The notes under the pieces are model-generated. The model was given only the letters and a program-made list of their open reading frames with translations, did not search any database and had not been told where the DNA came from. Source: Lagierella sp. (GTDB taxonomy: Bacteria > Bacillota > Clostridia > Tissierellales > Peptoniphilaceae). Taken from it: DNA of 25,173 bases. Both the position numbers and the translations under genes were made by a program. Position 1 is the stretch's first letter. Each line of letters starts with the position of its first letter. The stretch covers positions 1-25,173 of the forward strand of contig NZ_JASBYU010000021.1 in the NCBI RefSeq assembly GCF_029983815.1. Direction: 5' to 3'. Below, piece by piece: positions 1 through 8,348 of the stretch.

Positions 1-26
1 CACTTTAGGTTTAATGTTTAAAATAA

Positions 27-70
27 AAAAACTGTTGAGGTATATGATTATTCATAACCCAACAGTTTTT
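27..70 (-). terminator. Rho-independent terminator of the glycosyltransferase gene
   Basis: An 11-bp perfect stem (AAAAACTGTTG at 27-37 pairs with CAACAGTTTTT at 60-70) closes a 22-base loop. Read on the minus strand it lies just past the glycosyltransferase stop and ends in seven Ts (25-31). The plus strand also ends in five Ts, so it could stop a plus-strand transcript from the left. Confidence 0.8.
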
Positions 71-91
71 CTTATTTAAAATCAACATAAC

Positions 92-1012
92 CTACTTTTT
101 CATCAATGTAATCCTATTGATTACAACCGTCTTCATAAACTTATAAGCTTCTCTTATGCAAGCTATTGGCGCTTTTGTAAAGGCGACAAAGGCATACCAG
201 ATAAATGAAAAGTATTTTTTATTTCTCTTATTTGCAACGGCCAGCACCGCATTGTGCCTCATATTGACAAAGCGTATCTGTTCAGGTGTCAGCAGATGAA
301 AGTACTCCTTCTTTCTTTTTTGAAGGATTTTTTCTCCTTTAATCTTATTTTTCCCTGTGGAGATGGCCTCTCCCTTGTGCCTAAAGACAACAACGTCGTA
401 TTCGTCAAGATATCCAATTTTAAATCCGTTTTCAATAGCCTTAAGCATCAAATAAAATTCCTGGCCCATAATAGCCTGGTCAAAGCCTCCTATGTCCTTT
501 AGCTTTTGGGCTTTGAACATGTAGGTTGGAGTTCCCGTTGCATGGCGCATAATATGGTATTTCAACAGTTCATCGTTTTCAAAGGACCAAATGTCGTGGT
601 AGTCCCTCACATCTATAATTGCACCTTGAGAATTCTTAATCTCCATATTGGAAAATATCAAATCAAAGTCATTTTCTTCCATAAACTTTACCTGTTTTTC
701 CACCTTTTCAGGCTTGTACATGTCATCGTCGTCAAGAAAAGTTATATAGTCTCCAGTAGCCTTAAAAATCCCAACATTTCTCGCCAAGGCTCCTCCCAGG
801 TTCACTTCATTTTGTATATATGTAACCTTGGGGTTGTTTAAAGACTCTATGTAATTTTTAATTTCCTCTCTTCTATGGTAATCATTTGGAGAGTCATCTA
901 TGATAATTATCTCCAGATTTTCATAAGTTTGATTTAACAAGGATTCAACAGCCCTGGAAATGTAGGGAACTTCCCTCTTACAAGTAGGCATGATAACTGA
1001 AACTTTCTTCAT
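92..1012 (-). CDS. Family 2 glycosyltransferase (GT-A fold)
   Basis: This 306-residue protein should transfer a sugar from a nucleotide-sugar donor to a cell-surface acceptor; donor and acceptor cannot be read from the sequence. The N-terminus has the GT2 opening (VSVIMPTCKRE, residues 4-14), the SLLNQTY helix end, an IIIIDDS nucleotide-binding strand with D39/D40, and a metal-binding acidic cluster DDDD at 94-97 after GDYITFL. The C-terminal part (about 200-306) is basic with a hydrophobic stretch near 265-280, which may bind the membrane peripherally; no clear transmembrane span is seen. The ATG is preceded by AAAGGAGAG at good spacing. It stands alone between its own promoter and terminator, with no other polysaccharide genes beside it, so it is not obviously part of a capsule or teichoic acid locus in this window. 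Confidence 0.9.
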   Translation of the reverse strand: MKKVSVIMPTCKREVPYISRAVESLLNQTYENLEIIIIDDSPNDYHRREEIKNYIESLNNPKVTYIQNEVNLGGALARNVGIFKATGDYITFLDDDDMYKPEKVEKQVKFMEENDFDLIFSNMEIKNSQGAIIDVRDYHDIWSFENDELLKYHIMRHATGTPTYMFKAQKLKDIGGFDQAIMGQEFYLMLKAIENGFKIGYLDEYDVVVFRHKGEAISTGKNKIKGEKILQKRKKEYFHLLTPEQIRFVNMRHNAVLAVANKRNKKYFSFIWYAFVAFTKAPIACIREAYKFMKTVVINRITLMKK

Positions 1013-1035
1013 AGCTTCTCTCCTTTCAAACTCTA

Positions 1036-1044
1036 ATTATATCA
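1036..1044 (-). promoter_or_regulatory. Extended -10 promoter for the glycosyltransferase
   Basis: On the minus strand the motif TGATATAAT (TGn plus a perfect TATAAT at 1036-1041) lies about 24 bases before the start codon. There is no good -35 box at 17 bases (TAGAAA), which fits an extended -10 promoter. The implied leader is very short, about 17 bases, and holds only the ribosome binding site. Confidence 0.55.
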
Positions 1045-1126
1045 GTTTTAGGACAGTTTTTCTATATATGCCATTTTTGAAGAGTTTTAAAGTCTAGGAT
1101 AGAATATTGATATACACATAGCCCAA

Positions 1127-1181
1127 TAAAAAATCAAGCACCTTAATCCAATCATATATGAAGGATTTATAAGCGCTTGAT
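1127..1181 (-). terminator. Terminator of the decarboxylase gene
   Basis: ATCAAGC (1133-1139) pairs with GCTTGAT (1175-1181), and AATCC inside pairs with GGATT. On the minus strand the hairpin runs straight into six Ts (1127-1132). It lies about 45 bases past the decarboxylase stop. Confidence 0.75.
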
Positions 1182-1226
1182 AATTTCTTGTGTTATATTC
1201 ATTGAATACATACAGACTTTAGATTT

Positions 1227-2654
1227 TTAATTTAAATTGAGTTTTTCGATATCCGCCTTTAACTCTTCCACAACTTCTTTTATATCTTCTTTTTTCAATT
1301 GAGGATGGATTGCACAAAATCTCAATACCTTTTTGCCCCTTAACTCCGTGGTGTAGTAAATTGCCTTATTCCTCTCAGAGGCCATTGCAGAAAGTTTGTT
1401 GTTTATTTCGTTCAATTCTTCTTCAGAATACTTTTCGTTATAATATCTTACGTTGATACAGGACAACATTGCAGGCGAAACTATCTCAAAATAATCTTCT
1501 TCCCTAAATAGTTTTTCAAAGGTCTTAGCCGACTCAAAACCTGTGTCTATGGCTTCTCTCATAGCCTTTAACCCAACCCTCTGTAAAGTGTACCAAAGTC
1601 TCATTCCCCTTGCAGGTGAAGTCAACTCGATTCCAATGTCCCAGAAGTTCACTTTAGAGTCGTCAGCTTGGACATCGGAAAGGTATTCTGGATTTGCGTT
1701 AAAGGTTCTTGTCATGGCAAGCCTGTCCTTACATATAATTGCAGCACAACCGTAGGATTGGAAAAGCCATTTATGTCCGTCCCAACTTACAGAGTCGGAA
1801 CGTTCAATTCCCTTGTAAAGGTCTTTATATGACGATAGAACTCCCGTTGCACCATAAGCCCCATCAACATGTAGCCAAGCATCAAACTCCTGTGCTATGT
1901 CCGCTAAGTCCTCTAGAGGGTCAATGGTTCCAGTATTGGTGGTACCAGCAGTTCCAACTATTAAAAACGGAATAAATCCATTTTCCTTGTCCTTTCTCAT
2001 CTCTTCCCTAAGTACATCTGGCTTCATTCTAAATAATTCATCAGTCTCTATTTTCTTGATGTTTACAAGTGGCACTCCCATTATATGAAAACCCTTAGCA
2101 ACTGAAGAATGGGTCTGATCGGAAATATAAACAGTTCCCTTTGGGATCTCCTCATCTTTAAGCTTTTCATTTCTAGCTATTACCGATGCGGTTAAATTCG
2201 CCATGGAACCACCTGAAACAAAGAGACCTCCAAGTTCCTTAACAGGGTATCCAATATTTTCGCCCATCCAGTTAATAAGCCATTTTTGCGCAATAGCAAC
2301 TCCCTCGGACAACACATGGGAACCACCAAAAGGTGAATGTATAGAATTTATAACATCTCCCACTACAGAAACTGGTGATAGTGCAAGTGGTATAAACGAA
2401 AAGAACTTAGGATGATTTTGCTTTGTAGAATATTGATAGATTAAATCATGCATCTGTTCAATGACTTCCTTAGGATCCCTAGGTTCCTCTTTAAATTCAA
2501 TATTTTTTATTACTTCCTCCTGTTCCTTAGGAAGCGGATTGTCAATTTTATTGTTTGGTACTTCACTTTGACTATCCATTAATTCCGGTAAAATATCCGA
2601 CAGAAGCACCTTAGCTTCATGCCAATCGTATAAAATATCTTTATTGTCTTCCAT
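1227..2654 (-). CDS. Group II pyridoxal-phosphate-dependent amino acid decarboxylase
   Basis: This 475-residue enzyme belongs to the aromatic-L-amino-acid/glutamate decarboxylase superfamily and should convert an amino acid to its amine plus CO2 with PLP. Visible landmarks are a GGS phosphate-binding turn (148-150) followed by MANLTA, the THSS segment with H182 expected to stack on the PLP ring, the HVDGAYG strand with D264 for the pyridine nitrogen, and the Schiff-base lysine K295 in DGHKW. Length matches the usual 470-500 residues. The family includes tyrosine, tryptophan, phenylalanine, glutamate and sulfinate decarboxylases; the substrate cannot be assigned. There is no antiporter next to it, so a classical decarboxylation/antiport acid-resistance pair is not evident. 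The start ATG is preceded by GGGAGGAG. It is a single-gene unit. Confidence 0.92.
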   Translation of the reverse strand: MEDNKDILYDWHEAKVLLSDILPELMDSQSEVPNNKIDNPLPKEQEEVIKNIEFKEEPRDPKEVIEQMHDLIYQYSTKQNHPKFFSFIPLALSPVSVVGDVINSIHSPFGGSHVLSEGVAIAQKWLINWMGENIGYPVKELGGLFVSGGSMANLTASVIARNEKLKDEEIPKGTVYISDQTHSSVAKGFHIMGVPLVNIKKIETDELFRMKPDVLREEMRKDKENGFIPFLIVGTAGTTNTGTIDPLEDLADIAQEFDAWLHVDGAYGATGVLSSYKDLYKGIERSDSVSWDGHKWLFQSYGCAAIICKDRLAMTRTFNANPEYLSDVQADDSKVNFWDIGIELTSPARGMRLWYTLQRVGLKAMREAIDTGFESAKTFEKLFREEDYFEIVSPAMLSCINVRYYNEKYSEEELNEINNKLSAMASERNKAIYYTTELRGKKVLRFCAIHPQLKKEDIKEVVEELKADIEKLNLN

Positions 2655-2674
2655 TAAGATCTCCTCCCTATAGG

Positions 2675-2688
2675 ATTATACCATTATA
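2675..2688 (-). promoter_or_regulatory. Candidate -10 region of the decarboxylase gene
   Basis: Two perfect TATAAT hexamers lie 2 bases apart on the minus strand (2683-2688 and 2675-2680), just before the GGGAGGAG ribosome binding site. No convincing -35 box is seen at 16-18 bases from either. Using the distal box gives a leader of about 20 bases. Confidence 0.4.
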
Positions 2689-2716
2689 TTTAAATTATTG
2701 TTTAAATTTGCACATT

Positions 2717-2790
2717 TAAAAATCAAGCAATTATCAAATAGTTTCAAAGCTTTAAATTTTAAAAGCCTTAAAAAAACTTGAATGCTCGAT
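2717..2790 (-). terminator. Probable terminator of the DUF853/HerA-like gene
   Basis: On the minus strand ATCGAGCA (2783-2790) can pair with TGCTTGAT (2722-2729, one G-U pair), followed by five Ts. The 53-base interior folds again (AAGGCTTT with AAAGCTTT). The long loop makes this weaker than the other terminators here. Confidence 0.5.
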
Positions 2791-2805
2791 TTTTTTAGAA
2801 GAATT

Positions 2806-4320
2806 CTATTTCCTCTTAAAAGAACCTAAAATCCCCCTTGCAATCTCTCTTCCAATGGTTCTTGTTACAGTTCCAAGAATTGAGTCTATGCCACGATTTA
2901 AATACTTATTTTTTTCTCTTCTTTCTCTTTCTTCCTGACGTCTTCTCTTTTCTTCTTCCTTTTGAAGTCTTTCCTGTTCTTTTCGGTCAATTTCCTCTTG
3001 TTTCTTTCTCTCTTCTTCAAGGGCTTTGTTTTTTTCTATTTCCTCTTGTTCCTTTAGCTTTTCTATTAGAACTTCATAGGCAGATTCCCTATCCTCCGAT
3101 TGATCGTACTTTGAAAATAAAGAGGAGTTTCTAACGAGATAATCAATATCCCTGTCATCTAAGGTGTCAAAGGAGCTATGGGGTGGTCTAATTAGGACTT
3201 TTTCCACTTCCGTAGGAATATTCTTATCCCCTAAAGTTTGAACAACCGCCTCTCCCACACCTAGGTTAAGTATCTCTTCATAGGTGTCAAAGCCTTCTCT
3301 CTGTCTTAACGATTCGGATATGACCTTAACTGCCTTAGCTTCCTTAGGTGAAAAGGCTCTAAGCTGGTGTATTATCTTCGTGCCTAGCTGTGAAGAGATT
3401 ACATCGGGAATGTCCAGTGGATTTTGTGTAATAAAGAATATTCCCACACCCTTGGACCTAATGAGTCTAACCACAGTTACAAGTTTTTCCAATAAGGCTT
3501 TCGATATATTGTTAAAAAGCAAATGAGCCTCATCAAAGAAGAATACAGCAACAGGTTTTTCAGGATTTCCCACCTCGGGAAGTATCTCAAATAGTTCCGA
3601 GAATAGATAGACTAAAAATATGCTGTAAAGCCTTGGCCTATTGATAAGCTTCTTACTATTTAAAATATTTATAAAACCATTTCCAAGTTCGTCGACTTTC
3701 ATAAAATCCAGTACGTCTACAGAGGGCTCGCCAAAGAATTCGTTTGCTCCCTCTTCTTCAAGGACAAGTAGCTTTCTTTGAATAGATGCAATAGTTGCAG
3801 GGGCAATGTTTCCATAATTTGTAGAAATCTCCTTTGCATTGACCCTCAAATAGTCCAACATCTGAGTAAGGTCTTTAAAGTCCAGTAGCAAAAGACCCTG
3901 TTCGTCCGCCACTTTAAATAATATATTTAAAACCCCTTCTTGAGTTTCATTCAATTCTAAAACCTGAGATAATAAAACTGGTCCAAACTCAGAAATGGTA
4001 ACCCTTAGAGGAATTCCCTTTTCTCTGTAGACATCCCAAATATTTATAGGATAGTTTCTAAATTCAAAATCGGATATGCCAAGACTTTCTAATCTTTCTT
4101 GCAATTTTTCATTGGTCTGACCAACCTTTGAAAGGTTTATTAAATCCCCCTTCACATCACTTAAAAAAGATGGCACTCCCATTTGCGAAAGCTCTTCACA
4201 AATTACCTTTAAAGTAACGGTCTTACCACTTCCAGTAGCACCGGATATAACTCCATGCTGATTCATCTTATCTGCTTTAATATGGTAGGGTTCAGTTCCC
4301 TTACCTAGAAATAAGTCCAT
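2806..4320 (-). CDS. HerA-like / DUF853 (YjgR-type) ATPase
   Basis: This 504-residue protein matches the DUF853 branch of HerA/FtsK-type P-loop ATPases, whose best known member is E. coli YjgR of unknown role. The sequence shows Walker A GATGSGKT (27-34), the DVKGDL motif typical of the family (55-60), Walker B VFFFDEAH with D263/E264, and FFITQN at 295-300 as a probable sensor. Residues about 415-472 are a highly charged Glu/Lys/Arg helix or coiled coil, followed by a conserved-looking amphipathic tail (475-504, SILGTVTRTIGREIARGILG), as in YjgR proteins. The ribosome binding site AGGAGG before the ATG is strong. It is monocistronic; no NurA nuclease, SIR2 or other usual HerA partner is adjacent, so neither end-resection nor a defence role is supported by context. 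Function remains unknown. Confidence 0.85.
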   Translation of the reverse strand: MDLFLGKGTEPYHIKADKMNQHGVISGATGSGKTVTLKVICEELSQMGVPSFLSDVKGDLINLSKVGQTNEKLQERLESLGISDFEFRNYPINIWDVYREKGIPLRVTISEFGPVLLSQVLELNETQEGVLNILFKVADEQGLLLLDFKDLTQMLDYLRVNAKEISTNYGNIAPATIASIQRKLLVLEEEGANEFFGEPSVDVLDFMKVDELGNGFINILNSKKLINRPRLYSIFLVYLFSELFEILPEVGNPEKPVAVFFFDEAHLLFNNISKALLEKLVTVVRLIRSKGVGIFFITQNPLDIPDVISSQLGTKIIHQLRAFSPKEAKAVKVISESLRQREGFDTYEEILNLGVGEAVVQTLGDKNIPTEVEKVLIRPPHSSFDTLDDRDIDYLVRNSSLFSKYDQSEDRESAYEVLIEKLKEQEEIEKNKALEEERKKQEEIDRKEQERLQKEEEKRRRQEERERREKNKYLNRGIDSILGTVTRTIGREIARGILGSFKRK

Positions 4321-4385
4321 AAATTCCTCCTAATAATATTGCCCTTTATTAAAATTGAGCATCTCTACAAGAGCTAGTTAATTAC

Positions 4386-4394
4386 ATTATAACA
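4386..4394 (-). promoter_or_regulatory. Extended -10 promoter for the HerA-like ATPase
   Basis: TGTTATAAT on the minus strand gives a perfect TATAAT (4386-4391) with the TGn extension. No good -35 box is seen at standard spacing. The leader to the start codon would be about 59 bases. Confidence 0.5.
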
Positions 4395-4501
4395 TTAATC
4401 AAATAAATTCTCAGACAAATGTGTAATTCAACGAAAGGTGGAAAGTAACGATTAACAAATTCTATCAACTATCAACATTTAACAAAAGGAGATTCAATCA
4501 A

Positions 4502-4541
4502 GCAAAAAAAGACCCCAAACCAAGTAGGTCTAGGATCTTAT
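4502..4541 (-). terminator. Terminator of the opp operon
   Basis: On the minus strand AAGATCC (4533-4539) pairs with GGGTCTT (4509-4515, one U-G), and an inner ACC/GGT pairing continues across a small internal loop. Seven Ts follow. It lies about 12 bases past the oppA stop and closes the five-gene transcript. Confidence 0.8.
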
Positions 4542-4551
4542 AAGTTAATGA

Positions 4552-6402
4552 CTATTTTTCAAGTGGTTTTTCAGCAGATACTGCCCAGTCTCCTGAGTTA
4601 GTAGTCTTTTCACCATTACCATAACCAGCGTCATAGTTAAGAACACGGTTATTGATCATTTGGAATCCAGTTCTCCATTGTAGAGGTATAGCTGGAACTT
4701 CATCAAAGGCTACTTGTTGGAAGTCTTTATAAGCTTGAGCCATAAATTCTGGATCAGCTGCTTCTGGACTTGAAATTCTGTCTATTGTTTCTTGTAATTT
4801 GTCAGAAGTATATCTTGACATGTTGAATGCTGCACTATTACCATAAGTCTCTTTAGGGTTAGGGTTTGTTCCAACTCCCCAGGCTGCTGCAAATACGTCA
4901 ATTTCAGGATCTTCTGCATCAAGTTTGTCATAGAAGGAGTTAACTTCTATTAAACTACCAGTTGCTAACTTTGCCTTAAGACCAATCTTTTCCCAAGATT
5001 GTAGATAATATTGAGAAAGTGGCTCTTGAGTGTCTCCTCCAGACATCATAGCTAGACTGATTTCTAGAGGTTGTCCTTCAGGATCTTCTCTGTAACCGTC
5101 TCCGTCAACGTCTTTATATCCAGCGTCGTCAAGAAGTTTCATAGCCTTATCTGGATCATAGTAATATCCTTCAATGTCCTTATTATGGAATTCGTTGAAT
5201 ATTGGAAGAGTTATTGTCTTAGCCAATTCATTATTTCCCTTGTAGAACTTTTCCGCTACGGCGTTTTGGTCAAGGGCATAACCCATAGCCTTTCTCAAGT
5301 TTACATTTGCCATCTTAGCATCAGGATTTGTAGTTATAGTACCTTCCTTCTTATCAAAATGTCCTAGGGCAAATCCTAAATAACTATAGTAAAATTCACC
5401 AGTACCTACCAATTGATATCCTGGAATTTGTTTTAAGTCTTCCACTGATTTAGATGGAACTTGAGAAATCATGTCATATTTATGAGCCTTCATTGCAGAT
5501 ACTACGTTTGATACTGGAACTACTTCCATGTTTATCTTTGCAATCTTAGGTTTACCTTTGTAGTAATGTTCATTTGCAGAAAGCTCTACCTTTTGTCCTT
5601 GTACATAATTTGAAATGTAGTAAGGACCTGCAGAAAGAGGTTTAACACGGATTTCATCTGATGATTCTAAATCTGCTATAGGAATATCCTTAATATAGTG
5701 GTAAGGAGATAATTGTACGCGAAGTCCAGATCCCCAGTGAGTAGCAGGTGTAAGTTCAGTATATTGAACTACAACTGTGTGGTCATCAGGAGTGGTAATT
5801 CCAGAAATCTTATCGGTTGTTCCTTCATGGTATTCCTTCATTCCAACGATTCTCTCGTCTTCAGATTTATCATAACGGATTCCAGTATAATCTGGATGTC
5901 CAACAATATAGTATGGATATGCAAGGTCCATAGCTGTTACTGGAGTTCCATCACTCCATTTCAAATCAGGATTTAACTTAAAGGTAACTTTATTTCCCTC
6001 TTCGTCATATTCGATTTCAACCCTATCAGATGATATGATACGGAAACTATCGTCGTTATCATATAGGTTTCCACCGTCCATCATAGCTATAACATCGTAG
6101 TCAGTTTGATCTGTGTATAGAGATAAATCAAAAATACCTTTAATAGGTGAATCAGTTACGATACCATATTCTAGATTACCATTTTCAATAGGGTCTCCTT
6201 CGTTCTTTACAGGTAGAGTCTTAGCATCCCAATTTATCTTGGATTCGCCAGTCTTTCCCTTTCCATCATTAGATACAACTTCAGTTGAATCTTTGCTGCC
6301 TGCATCAGTAGAATTATTTTTTCCACTGTTTCCAGGCTTACATGCTGTTAGAGTCATGCCTAGGGCAAGAGCAACAGCTAACATACGAGCAAATTTTTTC
6401 AT
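4552..6402 (-). CDS. oppA: Oligopeptide ABC transporter substrate-binding lipoprotein
   Basis: This 616-residue protein is a family 5 extracellular solute-binding protein. It has a lipoprotein signal peptide with lipobox LTAC and C21 as the lipidated cysteine, then a Ser/Asn/Lys-rich linker (22-55), then the SBP family 5 fold. The strand-rich segment with WSDGTPVTAMDL is the usual family signature region, and DAGYKDVDGDGYREDPEG is the Asp/Gly-rich turn commonly seen in AppA/OppA proteins. It should sit on the outer face of the membrane and hand peptides to the permeases encoded just upstream. It is last in the operon, 55 bases after oppC, with its own strong AAGGAG site; a higher dose of binding protein than permease is usual but not shown here. 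Ligand class (oligopeptide versus dipeptide or another solute) is inferred from family and context. Confidence 0.9.
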   Translation of the reverse strand: MKKFARMLAVALALGMTLTACKPGNSGKNNSTDAGSKDSTEVVSNDGKGKTGESKINWDAKTLPVKNEGDPIENGNLEYGIVTDSPIKGIFDLSLYTDQTDYDVIAMMDGGNLYDNDDSFRIISSDRVEIEYDEEGNKVTFKLNPDLKWSDGTPVTAMDLAYPYYIVGHPDYTGIRYDKSEDERIVGMKEYHEGTTDKISGITTPDDHTVVVQYTELTPATHWGSGLRVQLSPYHYIKDIPIADLESSDEIRVKPLSAGPYYISNYVQGQKVELSANEHYYKGKPKIAKINMEVVPVSNVVSAMKAHKYDMISQVPSKSVEDLKQIPGYQLVGTGEFYYSYLGFALGHFDKKEGTITTNPDAKMANVNLRKAMGYALDQNAVAEKFYKGNNELAKTITLPIFNEFHNKDIEGYYYDPDKAMKLLDDAGYKDVDGDGYREDPEGQPLEISLAMMSGGDTQEPLSQYYLQSWEKIGLKAKLATGSLIEVNSFYDKLDAEDPEIDVFAAAWGVGTNPNPKETYGNSAAFNMSRYTSDKLQETIDRISSPEAADPEFMAQAYKDFQQVAFDEVPAIPLQWRTGFQMINNRVLNYDAGYGNGEKTTNSGDWAVSAEKPLEK

Positions 6403-6457
6403 GTCTACACTCCTTTTCTTTTATATTTTTAACATGGCTAGCATGAAAAATAACTTA

Positions 6458-7375
6458 TTAAACTCTTCTTTGTTTAGCGTCAGCAGCCCTTCTAAGAGCT
6501 TGTCCAACATAGTTTATAGATAGTGTAAATACAAGTACCAATAGTACAGCTGGAACCCATATATATAGTTTGTCGGCAATAACTTCAGGGTCTCTTGCGT
6601 AGGATATCAACGTTCCAAGGGACGGTTCACTTGTTGGTAGTCCGAAACCTAGGAAGGTAAGTCCTGTTTCAATCCCGATATTTGCCGCCAATGCCAAGGT
6701 ACTGTCAACTATGATTATGGATCCAATATTTGGTAAGATCTCCCCAAACATTATAGTAAGAGGAGGTGTTCCCATGGTCTTAGATGCACTGATATAGTCC
6801 TTTCTACCCTCTGACAGGGACTTAGATCTTACAAGCCTTGCAACCCCCGTCCAGTAAAAGGCCGACATTATCAGCACAAACTTCCACTTGTTATATCTTG
6901 GAATGATAGTTACAAGTACGATTATTATCATGGTTACTGGAAGGACTTGTAAGAAGTCTATAATTCTCATGATGATATTGTCCACCATTCCACCGTAGTA
7001 ACCTATGATCAGTCCAACTGTTACACCTATAACTGTGGTCAAGATTGTAACTAGTACTCCTATTTGAACGGAAGTGTAAGCTCCAAGAACCAATTGTCCT
7101 AGAATATCTCTACCACCTTTATCCGCTCCTAGGATATAACCTTCTTCTCCTGGTCTTGCATAGGAGTTAAAAATGTCTACCATCATTACTTCCTTTTTAT
7201 CAAAATAGAAGAATGTGGCAATTACTATTCCTAAAAGTAATATACATAGAAGGAAGAAGGATACTAGCGCCACTTTATCGTGGACCACTTCATTTACAAT
7301 TACCTTAAAGCCCATTGGCTTTTCAGATTTTTTTATTTGTTTATCTTTATTTTCAGTCTTTTTGTTTTCCGCCAT
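6458..7375 (-). CDS. oppC: Oligopeptide ABC transporter permease, OppC type
   Basis: This is one of the two membrane subunits of the peptide importer. I chose the ATG giving a 305-residue protein because GGGAGGTG lies 8 bases before it; a GTG three codons upstream lies inside that ribosome binding site. After a charged Lys/Glu N-terminus there are six hydrophobic segments, with the first near residues 35-55. The cytoplasmic loop DYISASKTMGTP stands at the EAA position that docks on the ATPases, followed by ILPNIG as in OppC/DppC proteins. The order after oppB with a 13-base gap and the shared transcript fit a heterodimeric permease. Length is normal. Confidence 0.92.
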   Translation of the reverse strand: MAENKKTENKDKQIKKSEKPMGFKVIVNEVVHDKVALVSFFLLCILLLGIVIATFFYFDKKEVMMVDIFNSYARPGEEGYILGADKGGRDILGQLVLGAYTSVQIGVLVTILTTVIGVTVGLIIGYYGGMVDNIIMRIIDFLQVLPVTMIIIVLVTIIPRYNKWKFVLIMSAFYWTGVARLVRSKSLSEGRKDYISASKTMGTPPLTIMFGEILPNIGSIIIVDSTLALAANIGIETGLTFLGFGLPTSEPSLGTLISYARDPEVIADKLYIWVPAVLLVLVFTLSINYVGQALRRAADAKQRRV

Positions 7376-7388
7376 CTCAAGCACCTCC

Positions 7389-8348
7389 CTAGTCTATTCT
7401 TATTCTAGGGTCAACTATGGTCATGATAATGTCAGATAGCAAAGAACCCGTTAATGTTAATAATCCATATAGTAATACCAAGGTTGTAATGACTGAGTAG
7501 TCCCTTGAAGCAATACTATCTATAAACAACGATCCCATTCCAGGATATGCAAATACAGTTTCTATCATTACTGAACCACCAAGTAGTCCTGTGATTTGGA
7601 ATCCGAAGAATGCCGCTATTGGTAAAAGTGAGTTTCTAAAAATATGGTGAGTGTACACCTTCTTAGTAGGAACTCCCTTTGCCCTTGCAGTTCTTACATA
7701 GTCCTGAGTTTTGGCATCTATTATTTCATTTCTCAAATACTGTACTGTACCAGTCGTTGCGATTACCGCGTAGGATAGTGCAGGTAGTAACATATGATAA
7801 AGCCTTGATCCAATATAAGCCAAGCCCGATGTTGCTCCTAGAGAAACCGTACCGCCTGTTGGGAACCACTTTAATCTATAACCAAAGATAAGTAGTGAAA
7901 CTAGATACATTACAAAGCCCGGTATGGACAGTGTAAGGAAGTTGTATAAGTTAATTCCCTGATCCAGTTTTGTACCGCTGTACCTTCCAGCTAGGATTCC
8001 AAGGGGCAATGCAATTGCATACATCAAAACCATGGAAAGTAGCGCTAACCAGAAAGTGTTCTTAGCTCTTTCTCCGATTACTCTATTTACAGGCATCTTC
8101 ATGGTGTAGGATTTACCAAAGTCACCCTTAGATGCATTTTTTAACCATCTTACATATTGTTTTGGCAATGGGTCGTTAAGTCCCGCTTTTTCCCTTAACT
8201 CCTCTAACCTTGCAGGTGGAGTTTGAGGACTTATCATTCCAGAGAACGGGTCTCCAGGCATGAACTTTGCCAATACGAAAACGAAAACACTTAGTATAAA
8301 TAGCTGAGGTATCATAATTAAAACTCTACGCAATACTGTTTTCCACAT
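7389..8348 (-). CDS. oppB: Oligopeptide ABC transporter permease, OppB type
   Basis: This 319-residue protein is the partner permease. It has the OppB N-terminus (a first transmembrane span at about 9-30, then FMPGDPF), the conserved Pro-rich periplasmic loop, five further hydrophobic segments, and the EAA loop DYVRTARAKGVP followed by FRNSLLP. Its ATG lies 23 bases inside the end of oppF, with AAGGGGGT upstream, so translation is probably coupled to the ATPase gene. No truncation or odd residue is seen. Confidence 0.93.
   Translation of the reverse strand: MWKTVLRRVLIMIPQLFILSVFVFVLAKFMPGDPFSGMISPQTPPARLEELREKAGLNDPLPKQYVRWLKNASKGDFGKSYTMKMPVNRVIGERAKNTFWLALLSMVLMYAIALPLGILAGRYSGTKLDQGINLYNFLTLSIPGFVMYLVSLLIFGYRLKWFPTGGTVSLGATSGLAYIGSRLYHMLLPALSYAVIATTGTVQYLRNEIIDAKTQDYVRTARAKGVPTKKVYTHHIFRNSLLPIAAFFGFQITGLLGGSVMIETVFAYPGMGSLFIDSIASRDYSVITTLVLLYGLLTLTGSLLSDIIMTIVDPRIRID

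Noticed and set aside
2806..4320. HerA-NurA or HerA-based antiviral defence system
   Set aside because: No NurA, SIR2, DUF4297 or other partner gene is adjacent, and the gene has its own promoter and terminator.
6428..6450. CATG-GCTAG-CATG palindrome between oppC and oppA as an operon-internal terminator or processing stem
   Set aside because: Only four base pairs are continuous, with mismatched flanks and a run of A/T. It is too weak to call.
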